From NCBI GenBank assembly GCA_030065635.1, contig JASJDJ010000027.1, positions 1 to 54,334 of the forward strand: DNA of 54,334 bases, given 5' to 3'. The notes beneath the pieces were generated by a model that made no database searches, had not been told where the DNA came from, and worked only from the letters and a program-made list of their open reading frames with translations. Of the stretch, positions 36,951-47,660 are shown in pieces (within the stretch, counting starts at the first letter, position 1; each line of letters opens with the position of its first letter). The DNA comes from Xenococcaceae cyanobacterium MO_188.B32. GTDB lineage: Bacteria; Cyanobacteriota; Cyanobacteriia; Cyanobacteriales; Xenococcaceae. Position numbers and translations under genes: made by a program.

Positions 36951-38477
36951 TCATCCTTTAGAATTTATCCCTTTATCAGTACGATCGATTGTAGGTAATT
37001 TTAGTAACACACCTGCAAAAAACCAGTAATAAATATTTACAGGTTCAACGGCTAAAGGATAGTAAAAGGTGTTGTAACTAATTAACAATACAAATAACCA
37101 TAAGCAAATGCCTAAACTACGTAGTGGTAATTGTTGGATACGGCGATAAGCTTTCAAAGTAGAAATAGTAGTTAAAGAAACTACTCCTAAAAAAGCCATA
37201 GTACCCAGCCAACCGATTTCATAGAGTAAGCGGGGATAAAAAGTTTCAATTAATCTAATATCACCCAACTTACGAGCAGCACTAGTTGCTCTACCTAAAC
37301 CATTACCAAAAAGAGGAACACCTTCTCTAATAATCCAATTAAACTGATCGATAATGAATTGTTGTGGTGGGGTATAGTTCCAACGAGAGATGATACTGTC
37401 TAAAGCTGAGCCAAATACGCCAAAATTATTAGCGATTAAGATACATAAAAAAGTAGCAATTCCTAGTTTGTAGGTAAGCCATCTATTATTTTCTTCTGTT
37501 GCCCACAAAAGAACAAGAAAGATAATGGGTACAAGCAGTGTAGCAGTCGTTTGACCAGAAATAGTAGCAGCAACTAGAACTAAAGCGATCGATACAAAAC
37601 CCAATATACGCCAAATCAGAGAAGATTCGTAGGCAGTGGCAGCAGCAGTTAAAAAGCTATTAGCAATCAAAAACCACGCCCACTGCCAAGGAGCGACAAA
37701 CGTTCCAGGTAAACTAATCAATTTAAGCTGAGGATTGTAAAGAAGAGAGCCTCCCACAAAACACCTGGCTTGAAGAGTTACTCTCGTAAAAGCCGGTGCT
37801 GGTAAATTAACATTACCAGCACAAATCCCTTTAGTTAGCAAAATATACTGTATCAGACACAACCCGCAACAAACTATACTTATAACCATTTGTAAGCGGA
37901 ATAAATTTTGTAAATCTTGACGATCGCGAATTAAATAATAACTGCAAGCAAGTACAGGAATATAGCCAATTAAGATTTTTAAACCGATAATGCCCATCAG
38001 AAAGGGTTTTTCTGGAGGGGAAGCGGATAGCTGTTGGGGAAAATTGACTAAAAATAAAGTAAGTAGACAAAATCCTCCTAAAATTAAGATGCCGATTAAT
38101 AAAGGTTTAAGATTATTTTTCAGATTTTTTAGTAGCTTCAGGGGTGAGCTCGATAACCAAATGCTAATTAATGCTGGAAAATAGAAGACATCTTTAGCTA
38201 GATGGAATAAAGCATAATCCTGAGAATAAGAGACATAACCGCCTACGGATTTGTAAATGGAAGCCAAGGAATAGCTAACTGTTCCAGCAAACGGCATATA
38301 AACCAGAAATAGCCACAATCCTTGGCGGGGAAAACGATAGGCAATGGCTACAGCAATTACCATCGCTGCACCAAGAAAACTTGCCTGAAGACTGCGAAAT
38401 AAAACTAGGACAACACTAACACAAAGAGCGATCGCCACTGTAGAGGCAATAAATATCTCTTGTCGGTTCAAATTCAT
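36951..38477 (-). CDS. O-antigen ligase/polymerase-like membrane protein
   Basis: 508 residues with about 10-12 hydrophobic segments and one large loop (about 215-260). The late NGLGRATSAARKLGD...FYPRLLYEIGWLG region is typical of the Wzy/WaaL superfamily, which joins or polymerises lipid-linked sugars at the periplasmic face. No sugar genes are adjacent, so the substrate is unknown. Monocistronic, starting about 120 bp from the proS stop on the same strand. Confidence 0.75.
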   Translation of the reverse strand: MNLNRQEIFIASTVAIALCVSVVLVLFRSLQASFLGAAMVIAVAIAYRFPRQGLWLFLVYMPFAGTVSYSLASIYKSVGGYVSYSQDYALFHLAKDVFYFPALISIWLSSSPLKLLKNLKNNLKPLLIGILILGGFCLLTLFLVNFPQQLSASPPEKPFLMGIIGLKILIGYIPVLACSYYLIRDRQDLQNLFRLQMVISIVCCGLCLIQYILLTKGICAGNVNLPAPAFTRVTLQARCFVGGSLLYNPQLKLISLPGTFVAPWQWAWFLIANSFLTAAATAYESSLIWRILGFVSIALVLVAATISGQTTATLLVPIIFLVLLWATEENNRWLTYKLGIATFLCILIANNFGVFGSALDSIISRWNYTPPQQFIIDQFNWIIREGVPLFGNGLGRATSAARKLGDIRLIETFYPRLLYEIGWLGTMAFLGVVSLTTISTLKAYRRIQQLPLRSLGICLWLFVLLISYNTFYYPLAVEPVNIYYWFFAGVLLKLPTIDRTDKGINSKG

Positions 38478-38561
38478 CTGAGTAATTTTTGATTGCTTGA
38501 GAGAAAACTAAATTGTATACAAATATAATTGCCAATAGCATAGCTCTATTTTTAGTTATTG

Positions 38562-38589
38562 GTAGGGGCGAATGGTCATTCGCCCCTAC
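38562..38589. repeat. Perfect 28-bp palindrome (GTAGGGGCG type)
   Basis: GTAGGGGCGAATG and its exact complement CATTCGCCCCTAC are separated by GT. It lies 8 bp beyond the proS stop. It is the most perfect of three related repeats (others at 4653 and 12839). It may act as a terminator or message-end stabiliser. Confidence 0.75.
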
Positions 38590-38596
38590 ATCGTTA

Positions 38597-40405
38597 TCAG
38601 TTGCCTATTTCTGCTTCGATCCACTTTTGTATAGTAGAGACAACTTCATCGATAGAAAGTTCTTGAGAGTCGCCAGATGCTCTTTTTACTACTTCTACTT
38701 TACCCTGGGTAAGCGATCGCCCTGTGACAATACGGTAGGGGATACCAATTAAGTCGGCATCTTTAAACTTAACTCCTGCTCTACCATCACGATCGTCGAG
38801 TAAGGTTTCTATTCCTACTCGATCTAAGTCTTGATAGAGTTTTTCTGCTGCTGCTACTTGTTCTTGGCTAGAAGTATTGGGAATAACGACAATTACCTGA
38901 TAAGGAGCGATCGCTACGGGCCAAATAATCCCGTTTTTATCGTAAGATTGTTCTACTGCTGCTTGAGCTAGGCGAGATACCCCAATGCCATAACAACCCA
39001 TCCACAAAGGCTGTTCTTTCCCTGCTTCATCGGTGTAGGTAGCACCCATTGCTTGAGAGTATTTAGTGCCTAGCTGAAAAATATGTCCTGCTTCGATACC
39101 CCTAGCACTTTTTAAAGTTTGCTTAGGATCGTGGAGGGCGCGATCGCCTGCTTGGGCTGTGCGAACATCTACAATTAATTTGGGTAGGGTAAATTCTTTG
39201 TCCCAATTAGCTCCTACTACGTGATAGCCCGATTCGTTTGCTCCCGTAACAAAGTTGGTTAAATTTACTATAGTTTTATCCGCTATGGGTACAAACTTAG
39301 GTGCAACATTTTTATTAGGGCTAAGATAATCATCCTCTAAATTAGGAGCAATGTAACCCAAAGGTAGAGGTTTTGCTGCCCATTTTTTCTGAGCAGTTTC
39401 ATCTGGTACTCTTAGGGAAATAATTGTCTGGGCGTTGTATTGAGGAGCGAGTTTAACTAACTCATTTTGTATTTTTACTTCATTAACATCGCGATCGCCT
39501 CGAATGCTTACTAAAACTAAAACAGTCATGCCATTGTCATAAACTGTTTCGTAGAGAACGTTTTTAACTACATTGGTAGGAGAACATTTCAAGAATTTAC
39601 ACAATTTCTCGATGGTTTCTGTACCAGGAGTTTCTAGTTTCTCATAACTACTAAAAGGTGAAGGTTCTACATCAGCAGGCAGAGAATCTGCTTTTTCTAC
39701 ATTAGCTGCATATTTTCCATCTTCAGTGTAGAGAATTTCATCTTCTCCCGCGTCAGCTAAGACCATAAATTCTTGGGAACCAGAGCCACCGATTGCCCCA
39801 GAATCTGCTTCAACTGGACGAAAAGCTAACCCACAACGAGTTAAAATGTTACGATAGGCGCGATCCATGTCTTGATAAGTCTGTTTTAAACTTGATTCAT
39901 CCCCATGGAAGGAATAAGCATCTTTCATAATAAATTCTCTACCCCGCATTAAACCAAAACGAGGGCGAATTTCATCGCGGAATTTTGTTTGAATTTGATA
40001 GAGATTGAGGGGAAGTTGACGATAAGAGCGAATCATATCTTTGGCGATCGCCGTAATTACCTCCTCATGAGTAGGTCCTAAGCCCAATTGTCTGTCTGCG
40101 CGATCGATCAGGGAAAACATAATCCCTTCTGCTTTGGTATAAGTGTCCCAACGACCAGATTCTTGCCATAACTCCGCAGGTTGAATTTGCGGTAATAAGC
40201 ATTCTTGCGCGCCCGTAGCATCCATTTCTTCCCGTACAATTTGCGATACTTTTTTGAGTACCCGCCACATTAGTGGTAGATATGCGTAAATTCCACTACC
40301 AATTCGGCGAATATAACCTGCTCGCAGCAGTAGTTTATGGCTAGGAATTTCTGCCTCTGCTGGCTCTTCCCGCAGAGTAACAAATAGCATTTGAGATAAC
40401 CGCAT
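38597..40405 (-). CDS. proS: Prolyl-tRNA synthetase
   Basis: 602 residues from ATG 40405, preceded by GAGGGG; an earlier ATG (40429) lacks conservation. This is the bacterial class-II type with an editing domain: [55 protein letters not shown] (motif 2), an inserted editing domain at about 225-400, motif 3 with [14 protein letters not shown], and the C-terminal anticodon-binding domain ([10 protein letters not shown]...[12 protein letters not shown]). It charges tRNA-Pro and hydrolyses Ala-tRNA-Pro. Cytoplasmic housekeeping. Confidence 0.97.
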   Translation of the reverse strand: MRLSQMLFVTLREEPAEAEIPSHKLLLRAGYIRRIGSGIYAYLPLMWRVLKKVSQIVREEMDATGAQECLLPQIQPAELWQESGRWDTYTKAEGIMFSLIDRADRQLGLGPTHEEVITAIAKDMIRSYRQLPLNLYQIQTKFRDEIRPRFGLMRGREFIMKDAYSFHGDESSLKQTYQDMDRAYRNILTRCGLAFRPVEADSGAIGGSGSQEFMVLADAGEDEILYTEDGKYAANVEKADSLPADVEPSPFSSYEKLETPGTETIEKLCKFLKCSPTNVVKNVLYETVYDNGMTVLVLVSIRGDRDVNEVKIQNELVKLAPQYNAQTIISLRVPDETAQKKWAAKPLPLGYIAPNLEDDYLSPNKNVAPKFVPIADKTIVNLTNFVTGANESGYHVVGANWDKEFTLPKLIVDVRTAQAGDRALHDPKQTLKSARGIEAGHIFQLGTKYSQAMGATYTDEAGKEQPLWMGCYGIGVSRLAQAAVEQSYDKNGIIWPVAIAPYQVIVVIPNTSSQEQVAAAEKLYQDLDRVGIETLLDDRDGRAGVKFKDADLIGIPYRIVTGRSLTQGKVEVVKRASGDSQELSIDEVVSTIQKWIEAEIGN

Positions 40406-41096
40406 TAGTTTTTCCCCTCGATAAATCAATAATTACTATCTCATCATTTCGTTCTTTATCTTATAGCTATTAGCTCTTAGCTATTAGCTCTTAGCTTTTT
40501 CTCTAGATAAAGATAGGTGGTTTAAGCTAATAGCGATTATGACTTTAACCCAGCCCTTTCCAGGTGACTTAAGAGACAGCCACTTAATAACCGCAAAATT
40601 ATTCATACAGATCGGTATATAGTCATCCTCAATCATTCGTGAGAACTAACAAATAGAGAAAAATTAGCTTTTCTCTCAAAAAAATTAGCTAGACATAAAT
40701 CCAAACAAAAGAAAAAATCAAGAGTATAAACTTTATATATATCAATATTTTTACGTGTAATTACTGAAGCCAAGCAAAATAGTAGATAAGCCCCAAAAAA
40801 ACCTGGGGTTTCTCAAAATGAAGCTATAAATTAGCCTCTATTACCCCTCGATTCAGCTATTTTACGTATAATTACTGAATTTCATTTAACAATATTTAGG
40901 CTGATTTATTAGTAATTATAGTAATTCTACTGAAGGATTTTTACTTATTTAAATATTTGATGAAACTAGAGGACAAATACTGGTTTTAAGGTTCATTTAG
41001 ATTTAATCTTTGAGCCATGCCTCAATTTTCAATCAGAGCCAGAAATGAAAATACATATTAATTCGGACTACGAGTAAGTTGATAAGAAATAGAGCA
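40406..41096. other. proS-ompA intergenic region
   Basis: About 690 bp without a gene. It holds TTAGCTA/TTAGCTC tandem heptamers near 40466-40497, a 20-bp direct repeat pair (40749 and 40860), and a CCCCA/TGGGG hairpin (40791-40808) followed by TTT. Promoters for proS and the OmpA-family gene should be here. Confidence 0.5.
40749..40879. repeat. Pair of 20-bp direct repeats around a hairpin
   Basis: TTTTACGTGTAATTACTGAA at 40749-40768 recurs at 40860-40879 with one change (A for G). Between them lies a small hairpin with a T-tail. The spacing is 111 bp. It may be a regulator site pair or a duplication left by an excised element. Confidence 0.5.
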
Positions 41097-43367
41097 ATGA
41101 CCCCCCAAAATCAAACAAATAATGGTAACTCAAATAATAAATCTGAGAAAAAAATTCAACAAGACCTGGACATTATAATTGATTTACTCTCAGAACTTAA
41201 TCAAGTAGAAAGTAACCAAAAAGAGCAAATAACTAAAAAACCTAATTATCAATCTTCTAATTCCCCCCTAACCTTAGAAATTAAGCAAGAGGAAAAATCT
41301 ACTCCAACTTCTACTGCTCATGAGTTGAGAGAGCAAGAGCCAAAAGACAATCCTCTTTGGGGAAAAGAAAAGAGTTTCAACTCAATACCTCAACGATATA
41401 TAACCAACGATCATGCCGTAAATAGTCCCAACTCAGTCGATCTTGCTCAAAATAACTATACGAAAACTCAAAGCATTGCTATTTTGCAGCAATCAGTTAG
41501 AAATTTAGAGCAAAAGCTTAAGGGTAATCAAGATCGACTAGAGGAAGTCATGAATTCAGTTAATTCCCTTCTGTCTTTAACTGTAGAACTAATGAATCTC
41601 CAACCCAATAGTTCACCCAAATCACTCATCAAGACAATTTCACCCTTAATCGATCGCATTATCGAACAACGTTCTAGGGAAGATTTATCCAGGATGGGAG
41701 AAGTATTAGCTAATATTTTACCCGTTGCTATTAACCAAAAAATCAAAGCCACTCCTCAGTCTATAGCCAAAGCCCTAGCCCCAGAAATAGCCCTTTCTAT
41801 TCAAGAACAAGTTCGTTTAGATAAAGGAGCTATTTCGAGAAGTATTGGTCCAGAAATGGGTAAAGCCATTAAAGCCCAGATAGAATTAGAGCGGGATGCC
41901 ATGGTAGATGCTCTTTATCCTGTTATTGGCAGCACTATTGCTAAATACATGGGAGAAATAATCTACACCATCAATGAAAAAGTTGAAAATGCCCTCAGTA
42001 TTGAAGGAGTTCGACGCAAAATCCGCGCCAAACTCCAGGGAGTTTCTGAAGCTGAACTAATTTTGCAAGAAGCTATTCCCTACGAAGTTCAAGCAATTTT
42101 TTTGATTCATAAAGCTTCTGGGTTAGTTATCGGTGAATTGCAACCAGATTTAGCCCATCATTTAGAATCCGATTTACTGGCAGGGATGTTAACAGCAATT
42201 CGGAGCTTTGCCACTGACTTGATCGCCGAATCCTCAGAACTAGATGAAATTGACTACGGCGAATCCAAAATTATCCTAGAAGTAGCCGGATATTGCTATT
42301 TAGCTGTAGTAGTTAAGGGCGAACCATCTAAACAATTTAGACAAAAAATTGGTGAGGCTCTCAGCCACATAGTTCTTAAACATGGTAATACTATTGAGGC
42401 TTATGATGGAGATTCGAGTACTGTTCCCGAGTCCCTCGAATTATTTTTAGAAAAGTTATTAAAACAAGAGCAAAAACGAATTAGGTATAGAGGGCCGACC
42501 ACTTTGATTTGTTGTTTAGCTATTATTGTGGGCTTAATTTTGGGAGCGTGGGGTATATTTAAAGACAAAAGTTATGTGGCGGGTAGGATTAGGCAACAAA
42601 CTGCTATAGAATTGGATGCTGCGCCAGAGTTATCTGTTTACCGTCTGACACCAGAAGTAAAACAAGGTAAATTGATTCTGACAGGAAGAGTACCTAGTGA
42701 ATATCTGAGGAATAAAGCAGCACAAACGGCAGCTAAAATTGCTCGAGCAGAAAGACTAACTCTAGAAAACCGCATTGTTGCTATTAATGTCCCTATAGAC
42801 CCGACGATCGCGAAAGAAATAGTAGCAAAAGTAACATCTATGCTCAATCATCAAGAGGGAGTAGCTATTTTAACCAACTATCAAGACTATACTGTTACTG
42901 TCAAAGGATTTTCGCTCGATCGATTAAGCGATGACCGTGTTGCTCAATATTTTACACAAATACCAGGAGTAGAGAAAGTAATCATTAGTTTAGAAAAGCA
43001 ATTACCGATTATTAATAGTCGCATTTATTTTGCTTCTGATTCCATAGAATTAAATTCAGCCGATTTTACCAAAAGCGTTAACCAGATTGGACAATTGTCA
43101 GCCATCTATCCTCAATTACATTTACGTATTATTGGTCATAGCGATCGCTCAGGCAGTCCTCAAGACAATCAAAAGTTAGCTCAAGAGCGTGCTAACAAAA
43201 TCGCTAAAGCACTAGTCGAGCGAGGAATTGAATCAAACAGATTACACATTATTGGTAGTAGGGAACTTCCTCCTGGGGTGAGGGCCAATCAACCTCTACA
43301 AAAAAGCAGATGTGTAAGATTTGAATTTTTCATCCTCCCTCGGGGCCAAAATGCCCAAAATCATTAG
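41097..43367 (+). CDS. OmpA-family protein with long N-terminal region
   Basis: 756 residues from ATG 41097 (an in-frame TTG six codons earlier is less likely). The N-terminal part (1-110) is Asn/Gln-rich and disordered, a coiled coil lies near 125-165, and a helical DUF-like part follows (about 170-460). One membrane helix is near 470-488 (TTLICCLAIIVGLILGAWG). The exterior part holds a BON-like domain, then an OmpA peptidoglycan-binding domain (about 640-750) with IYFASDSIELN, IIGHSDRSGSP and QERANKIAKALVERGI. It is likely anchored in the inner membrane and holds the cell wall; related cyanobacterial proteins exist, but the exact role is unknown. Confidence 0.85.
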   Translation: MTPQNQTNNGNSNNKSEKKIQQDLDIIIDLLSELNQVESNQKEQITKKPNYQSSNSPLTLEIKQEEKSTPTSTAHELREQEPKDNPLWGKEKSFNSIPQRYITNDHAVNSPNSVDLAQNNYTKTQSIAILQQSVRNLEQKLKGNQDRLEEVMNSVNSLLSLTVELMNLQPNSSPKSLIKTISPLIDRIIEQRSREDLSRMGEVLANILPVAINQKIKATPQSIAKALAPEIALSIQEQVRLDKGAISRSIGPEMGKAIKAQIELERDAMVDALYPVIGSTIAKYMGEIIYTINEKVENALSIEGVRRKIRAKLQGVSEAELILQEAIPYEVQAIFLIHKASGLVIGELQPDLAHHLESDLLAGMLTAIRSFATDLIAESSELDEIDYGESKIILEVAGYCYLAVVVKGEPSKQFRQKIGEALSHIVLKHGNTIEAYDGDSSTVPESLELFLEKLLKQEQKRIRYRGPTTLICCLAIIVGLILGAWGIFKDKSYVAGRIRQQTAIELDAAPELSVYRLTPEVKQGKLILTGRVPSEYLRNKAAQTAAKIARAERLTLENRIVAINVPIDPTIAKEIVAKVTSMLNHQEGVAILTNYQDYTVTVKGFSLDRLSDDRVAQYFTQIPGVEKVIISLEKQLPIINSRIYFASDSIELNSADFTKSVNQIGQLSAIYPQLHLRIIGHSDRSGSPQDNQKLAQERANKIAKALVERGIESNRLHIIGSRELPPGVRANQPLQKSRCVRFEFFILPRGQNAQNH

Positions 43368-43727
43368 ACGGACAAGTTTTTTCCTTCATGCCCTCGCCAG
43401 CTAAAAAATTGAGCTTAGAAGTCAAGCTTTTTTAACTTCTCGCCCATGGAGCTAATCCTTTCAAGCGTTAGATGCGCTCCTTATTACTTATTACTTATTA
43501 CTTATTATTTCCCCATAGCGGTACTAGTCATTTCTACTAAATAATTTTATTGTTTTGATAAAGTAAAGTTTGAATTTGAGAATAGTTATTTAAAATTTCA
43601 ATTAATTATGGCTATTTTCTGGATTCAAAGCTAGTCAAACCATATTGATTAAGTTATACCTAAAGAGTGAGGTCTAAAATTAAATTAATTTTTATTAGTA
43701 AACTCAATTTATTTCAAAAGGTAGTAG
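43368..43727. other. Intergenic stretch with heptamer repeat
   Basis: 360 bp without a gene. Positions 43481-43509 hold three copies of TTATTAC and one variant, a 7-bp STRR. The rest is AT-rich; the promoter of the ComFB gene is expected here but not obvious. Confidence 0.5.
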
Positions 43728-44261
43728 GTGAATAAAATGTTAATAAAAGATAATCAAATAAACAGAAATATAATGGAAGTGTTAGTAGAAGAAGAAATAG
43801 AACGTCAAATTAAACGCTATCCTACCGAGCTTAGACAACATTTTAATCGGGTAGAAGTAGCTACTCACGCTCTTAATCGTTTGCCTCCTTTATATGCTTC
43901 TTGTTATGAGGGTTTTAATAAACAAAAATTAAAAGGAAGAGCGCAACACAGTGCCGAAATCACTAAAAACGTACGACAAGCTTTTGCAGCAGTACAAAAA
44001 GATTTATTACGTCGTTCTACCCCTTTAGTTCCTGAGGGTAAGTATGAATCCAAAGAAGCCAAAAAAGCCTTACAAGAACTAATCGATTTTCTACCTAATA
44101 AGGAATTTTCTTGGGAGAAATTAGTCAAATTAATCAAGCCAGCCCTAATTCAGTTAAGTCATCAGGGGAACTTAAATCTTGCCGATGAAATCCGTGACAG
44201 TAAAATTGAAAAAGTAGATAAATCTGGTGGTGCATGGGGTAATTCTGCTTATATTAAGTAA
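43728..44261 (+). CDS. ComFB-domain protein
   Basis: 177 residues (GTG start; an ATG three codons later is equally possible). The ComFB core is HFNRVEVATHALNRLPPLYASCYEGFNKQ (about 40-70), followed by an AFAAVQKDLLRR helix. ComFB is named after late competence in Bacillus; cyanobacterial members have been proposed to bind cyclic dinucleotides and to affect motility or competence. It is soluble. The C-terminal part (about 110-177) is less conserved. It converges closely on the MCE gene (3 bp between stops). Confidence 0.85.
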   Translation: MNKMLIKDNQINRNIMEVLVEEEIERQIKRYPTELRQHFNRVEVATHALNRLPPLYASCYEGFNKQKLKGRAQHSAEITKNVRQAFAAVQKDLLRRSTPLVPEGKYESKEAKKALQELIDFLPNKEFSWEKLVKLIKPALIQLSHQGNLNLADEIRDSKIEKVDKSGGAWGNSAYIK

Positions 44262-44264
44262 TAG

Positions 44265-45443
44265 TTATTTAGGGTTTTTTACAACCCGAGTAGTTTGAAT
44301 CTGCTGCTCTAATTTTTGGGTAGAAGATAACAAACTACTCAATCCTTCAACTAAATCCTTGACTCGAGCGCGAAACTCAGGATCCCCAGTAATTTCATCT
44401 AAGTCGGCCGTAATTTTCTGCGTATTAGCAAAAGTAGCTCTTGCCGAATCTAGAGTTTGTTGTAACGTTACCAAGTTATTAGGATCGTTAAAAGTTGTAG
44501 AAATATCTTTTAAATTAGCTGAAGCATCAGCAGCATTAGCTGTTAATTCTTCTAAGTTTTCTACTAATTTTTTAGTATCGGTTGAAGCAAGTGTATTATC
44601 CAATTGAACAGTTAAACTATAAAGGCGATCGCTAGTATTTTTAATACTGTCTAAAGTGGCGACTAGATTATCTTGATTCTGCTCTAGTAATCGATTTAGG
44701 TTATTGGTTAATTGGTTAACGTTGTCGGCTGTAGCTTGATATTTTTCGGCTGTGAGATTGATTTGACCAGAAGCATTATTGGCTAGGTTATTAATAGATT
44801 TGGCTGCGGTAGAGAAAGTTTTTAATTCTTGTTGAGCATTTCCTAAAACTCTGGACATCTCTTGACTTAATTCTGTCACTTCTCCCGCAGCTAAAGAGGT
44901 ATTTTGCACCGCAGCATTAAGATTGTCATAAAACTGCGGATCGCTAAACAGACTGGTCATCCGAAACATCAGAGGAAGCAGATCGTCTATAGTAATCCCC
45001 GGTTGTCCTTGAAGGCGATCGTTATTACAAATAATTGTATCTGGGTCGCAGTCTTGACCGAGAGGGTTCATATTTAATGCTTGAGAGGCTAATGCGGTTT
45101 GGGGAAGAATATCGATAAAAGTTTCGCCAATTAGTCCAGAACTGCTTGCTTGTAAACTGGATTCTTTGGGAATTAATAAATCATCGGAAAAAATCTCCAT
45201 AAATACATCCACCCCATTACTACCTGGTTGGATATTTTTGATTTTACCTACTTTAAGTCCACGATAGCGAACCGAATCGCCTATTTGAATGCCATTGACG
45301 TTGGGAAATTCGCCAATAATTTCGTAACTTCGATCGCGAAAACTAATTCCTCGCAACCACAGGACAAGACCCCCAAACAAAACTATTCCTAATAAGGCAA
45401 GTAGACCAACTGAACCTTCTCTAATTGTTCGCGAGCGCAACAT
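44265..45443 (-). CDS. MlaD/MCE-domain lipid-transport protein
   Basis: 392 residues from ATG 45443, which follows AGGAGA; a longer start at 45521 would add a non-conserved leader before the membrane helix. One membrane helix (about 12-32), then the MCE domain (about 40-120) with GEFPNVNGIQIGDSVRYRGLKVGKI, then a long coiled-coil tail (about 190-390). It forms rings that carry lipids between membranes. It lies 215 bp downstream of an MlaF-type ATPase on the same strand; the permease is not in this window. Confidence 0.9.
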   Translation of the reverse strand: MLRSRTIREGSVGLLALLGIVLFGGLVLWLRGISFRDRSYEIIGEFPNVNGIQIGDSVRYRGLKVGKIKNIQPGSNGVDVFMEIFSDDLLIPKESSLQASSSGLIGETFIDILPQTALASQALNMNPLGQDCDPDTIICNNDRLQGQPGITIDDLLPLMFRMTSLFSDPQFYDNLNAAVQNTSLAAGEVTELSQEMSRVLGNAQQELKTFSTAAKSINNLANNASGQINLTAEKYQATADNVNQLTNNLNRLLEQNQDNLVATLDSIKNTSDRLYSLTVQLDNTLASTDTKKLVENLEELTANAADASANLKDISTTFNDPNNLVTLQQTLDSARATFANTQKITADLDEITGDPEFRARVKDLVEGLSSLLSSTQKLEQQIQTTRVVKNPK

Positions 45444-45658
45444 TTTTTCTCCTAAATAGTTCGGACAAAATTTGGATGATACACGAGGTTTAAAAGCTAA
45501 AGATTTCCTATCTTTTGTCAATAAAAATCACTTAATCCCAGTTGGCTTCAGAGCTAACTTGAGAAAAAAAACCGAATTATAATAATTTTTATTCTGTAAG
45601 GCTGGTAAGACGTTAATAAAACTGTCCGAACTATTCCTCCTATTACTTCAATTTTAGT

Positions 45659-46465
45659 CTAATCGATAACGCGAATAGGACCTTTAGTACTAGCACTGAA
45701 AAACTGTCTAACTAAAGGATTATCCGTAGTATCTATTTCTTCTATATTGCCCGACCATTGAATTTTGCCTCCATAGAGAAAAATGACGCGATCGGCCGTA
45801 CGGCGAATAGTACTGTCTTGGTGACTGACCATCACGTAGGTACCACAGACATCCTCTGCACATTGTAATTGACGAACTAAATCTTCAATTACTGTTGAAG
45901 CAATAGGATCGAGTCCAGCAGTAGGCTCGTCATAAAGAATAACTTCGGGATTGTTTTTAGGATCTTCAGGATTAGACATAACAGCGCGAGCAAAACTAAC
46001 TCGCTTACGCATCCCCCCAGATAATTCTGAGGGATAAAGGCTTCCTGTCCCTCCCAATCCCACCATTACTAGTTTTTCTTCGACTATGTCGCGAATTTTA
46101 TGGGAGGAGAGACGGGAATGTTGATAGAGAGAAAAACCCACATTTTCCTCTACTGTTAGGGAGTCAAACAAAGCTGCTTGTTGGAACACCATACTAATTC
46201 CCAAAGGATCGTCTCCATCTTCAATTAAACCCGTTCGTTTTTGTCCCTTAATATAAATTTCTCCGGCATCAGCAGGTAGTAATCCCGCGATAATACGCAG
46301 GATAGTTGATTTTCCCGTCCCTGAAGGACCAATAATGACTAAGGCTTCTCCTCGATAAATATTTAGATCGACACCATCGAGAATAATATTATTGCCAAAG
46401 GATTTTGATATTCCTTTTAGTTCAATGATGGGTTCTTGTTGACGATCTATAGTTGCTTCCACCAT
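45659..46465 (-). CDS. MlaF-type ABC ATPase
   Basis: 268 residues from ATG 46465 (a TTG two codons earlier is less likely). Walker A is IGPSGTGKST, the signature is LSGGMRKRVSFARA, and Walker B is VILYDEPTAGLDP; the GMRKR form of the signature is characteristic of MCE-associated (MlaF/TtgA) ATPases. It drives lipid transfer with an MlaE-type permease and the MCE protein downstream. Upstream on the same strand is chlI, 60 bp away. Confidence 0.92.
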   Translation of the reverse strand: MVEATIDRQQEPIIELKGISKSFGNNIILDGVDLNIYRGEALVIIGPSGTGKSTILRIIAGLLPADAGEIYIKGQKRTGLIEDGDDPLGISMVFQQAALFDSLTVEENVGFSLYQHSRLSSHKIRDIVEEKLVMVGLGGTGSLYPSELSGGMRKRVSFARAVMSNPEDPKNNPEVILYDEPTAGLDPIASTVIEDLVRQLQCAEDVCGTYVMVSHQDSTIRRTADRVIFLYGGKIQWSGNIEEIDTTDNPLVRQFFSASTKGPIRVID

Positions 46466-46525
46466 AAACAAAGTTATGCATTTAAAAGTTAATTCTCAAC
46501 TCCCGAACTTCTGACACTCTTTTAT

Positions 46526-47599
46526 CTATTCTTCTAGTTCTAAACCAAAAATACGAGCAACAGATTTATCTACTTTATAACCGGAATCGATCGATTCTAG
46601 GGGATCTTTGCGTAATCTATGGCGCAAACACAGGACAATTACTCGACGAATATCATCTACCGTTACTTCTGTGCGCCCTTCAAAAGCTGCTAAAGCCTTG
46701 GCTGCACGGTTAGTAACAATATCTCCTCGTAAACCATCTACATCTAATTCAGAACAAACTTCCGAGATTTTTACCCGCAAATCGTAATCCATATTTACTT
46801 TGGGTAGCAATTGTTGGGCTTGAACGAGTTTATTTTGGAGTTTTTCTTGCTTATCTTGATATTTATCACAAAATTCGAGGTTATTACTGTCAAAATCTGC
46901 TCTTTGCTCGACTATTTGCACTCTTAAATCTGGTTCTTTGACAGTATGAATTTCCGCGTGCATACCAAAGCGATCGAGTAATTGAGGGCGTAATTCTCCT
47001 TCTTCGGGATTACCCGAACCAACTAACACAAAGCGTGCAGGGTGACGAATAGAAATACCTTCCCTTTCTACAGTATTCCAACCGCTAGCAGCAGAGTCGA
47101 GGAGAACATCGACTAAGTGATCGTCGAGGAGGTTAACTTCATCTACATAGAGAATGCCTCGGTTGGCTTTGGCTAACAGTCCAGGTTCAAAAGCTTTAAC
47201 CCCTTCAGAGAGTGCTTTTTCGATATCGATCGTACCGCAGACTCTATCTTCAGTTGCACCTAAGGGTAAGTCAACCATTTGTACTTTTTTCTTGACAATA
47301 TCGATAGGTAATTGTTTTTCGAGTTTTCGTTTTACTTCCTCACTCATTAAATCTGCGTCTTGAGGATCGCTATTAAAAGGATCGTTGGCAACTACTTCAA
47401 TTTCTGGCAATAAATCGGCTAAAGCACGGATAGCAGTGGATTTTCCCGTACCGCGATCGCCCATTATCATTACACCACCAATCTTGGGATCGATTACATT
47501 TAGTAAAAGAGCGAGTTTCATCTCTTCTTGTCCCACAATAGCAGTAAAAGGAAATACTACACGACGGGTTTTGGTAGGAGCTTGGAGTGTTGCAGTCAT
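46526..47599 (-). CDS. chlI: Magnesium chelatase subunit ChlI
   Basis: 357 residues. AAA+ ATPase: Walker [10 protein letters not shown] (about 47-55), Walker [19 protein letters not shown], and the inserted [17 protein letters not shown] segment that marks ChlI/BchI. With ChlD and ChlH it inserts Mg into protoporphyrin IX, the first chlorophyll-specific step. Soluble. The gene reads towards the ABC ATPase; co-transcription is possible but not evident. Confidence 0.97.
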   Translation of the reverse strand: MTATLQAPTKTRRVVFPFTAIVGQEEMKLALLLNVIDPKIGGVMIMGDRGTGKSTAIRALADLLPEIEVVANDPFNSDPQDADLMSEEVKRKLEKQLPIDIVKKKVQMVDLPLGATEDRVCGTIDIEKALSEGVKAFEPGLLAKANRGILYVDEVNLLDDHLVDVLLDSAASGWNTVEREGISIRHPARFVLVGSGNPEEGELRPQLLDRFGMHAEIHTVKEPDLRVQIVEQRADFDSNNLEFCDKYQDKQEKLQNKLVQAQQLLPKVNMDYDLRVKISEVCSELDVDGLRGDIVTNRAAKALAAFEGRTEVTVDDIRRVIVLCLRHRLRKDPLESIDSGYKVDKSVARIFGLELEE

Positions 47600-47660
47600 A
47601 GGTAATTTACCAACTAAAATTGTTATTAGTTACTGTTAATTATTTTTTTAGAAACGTATC

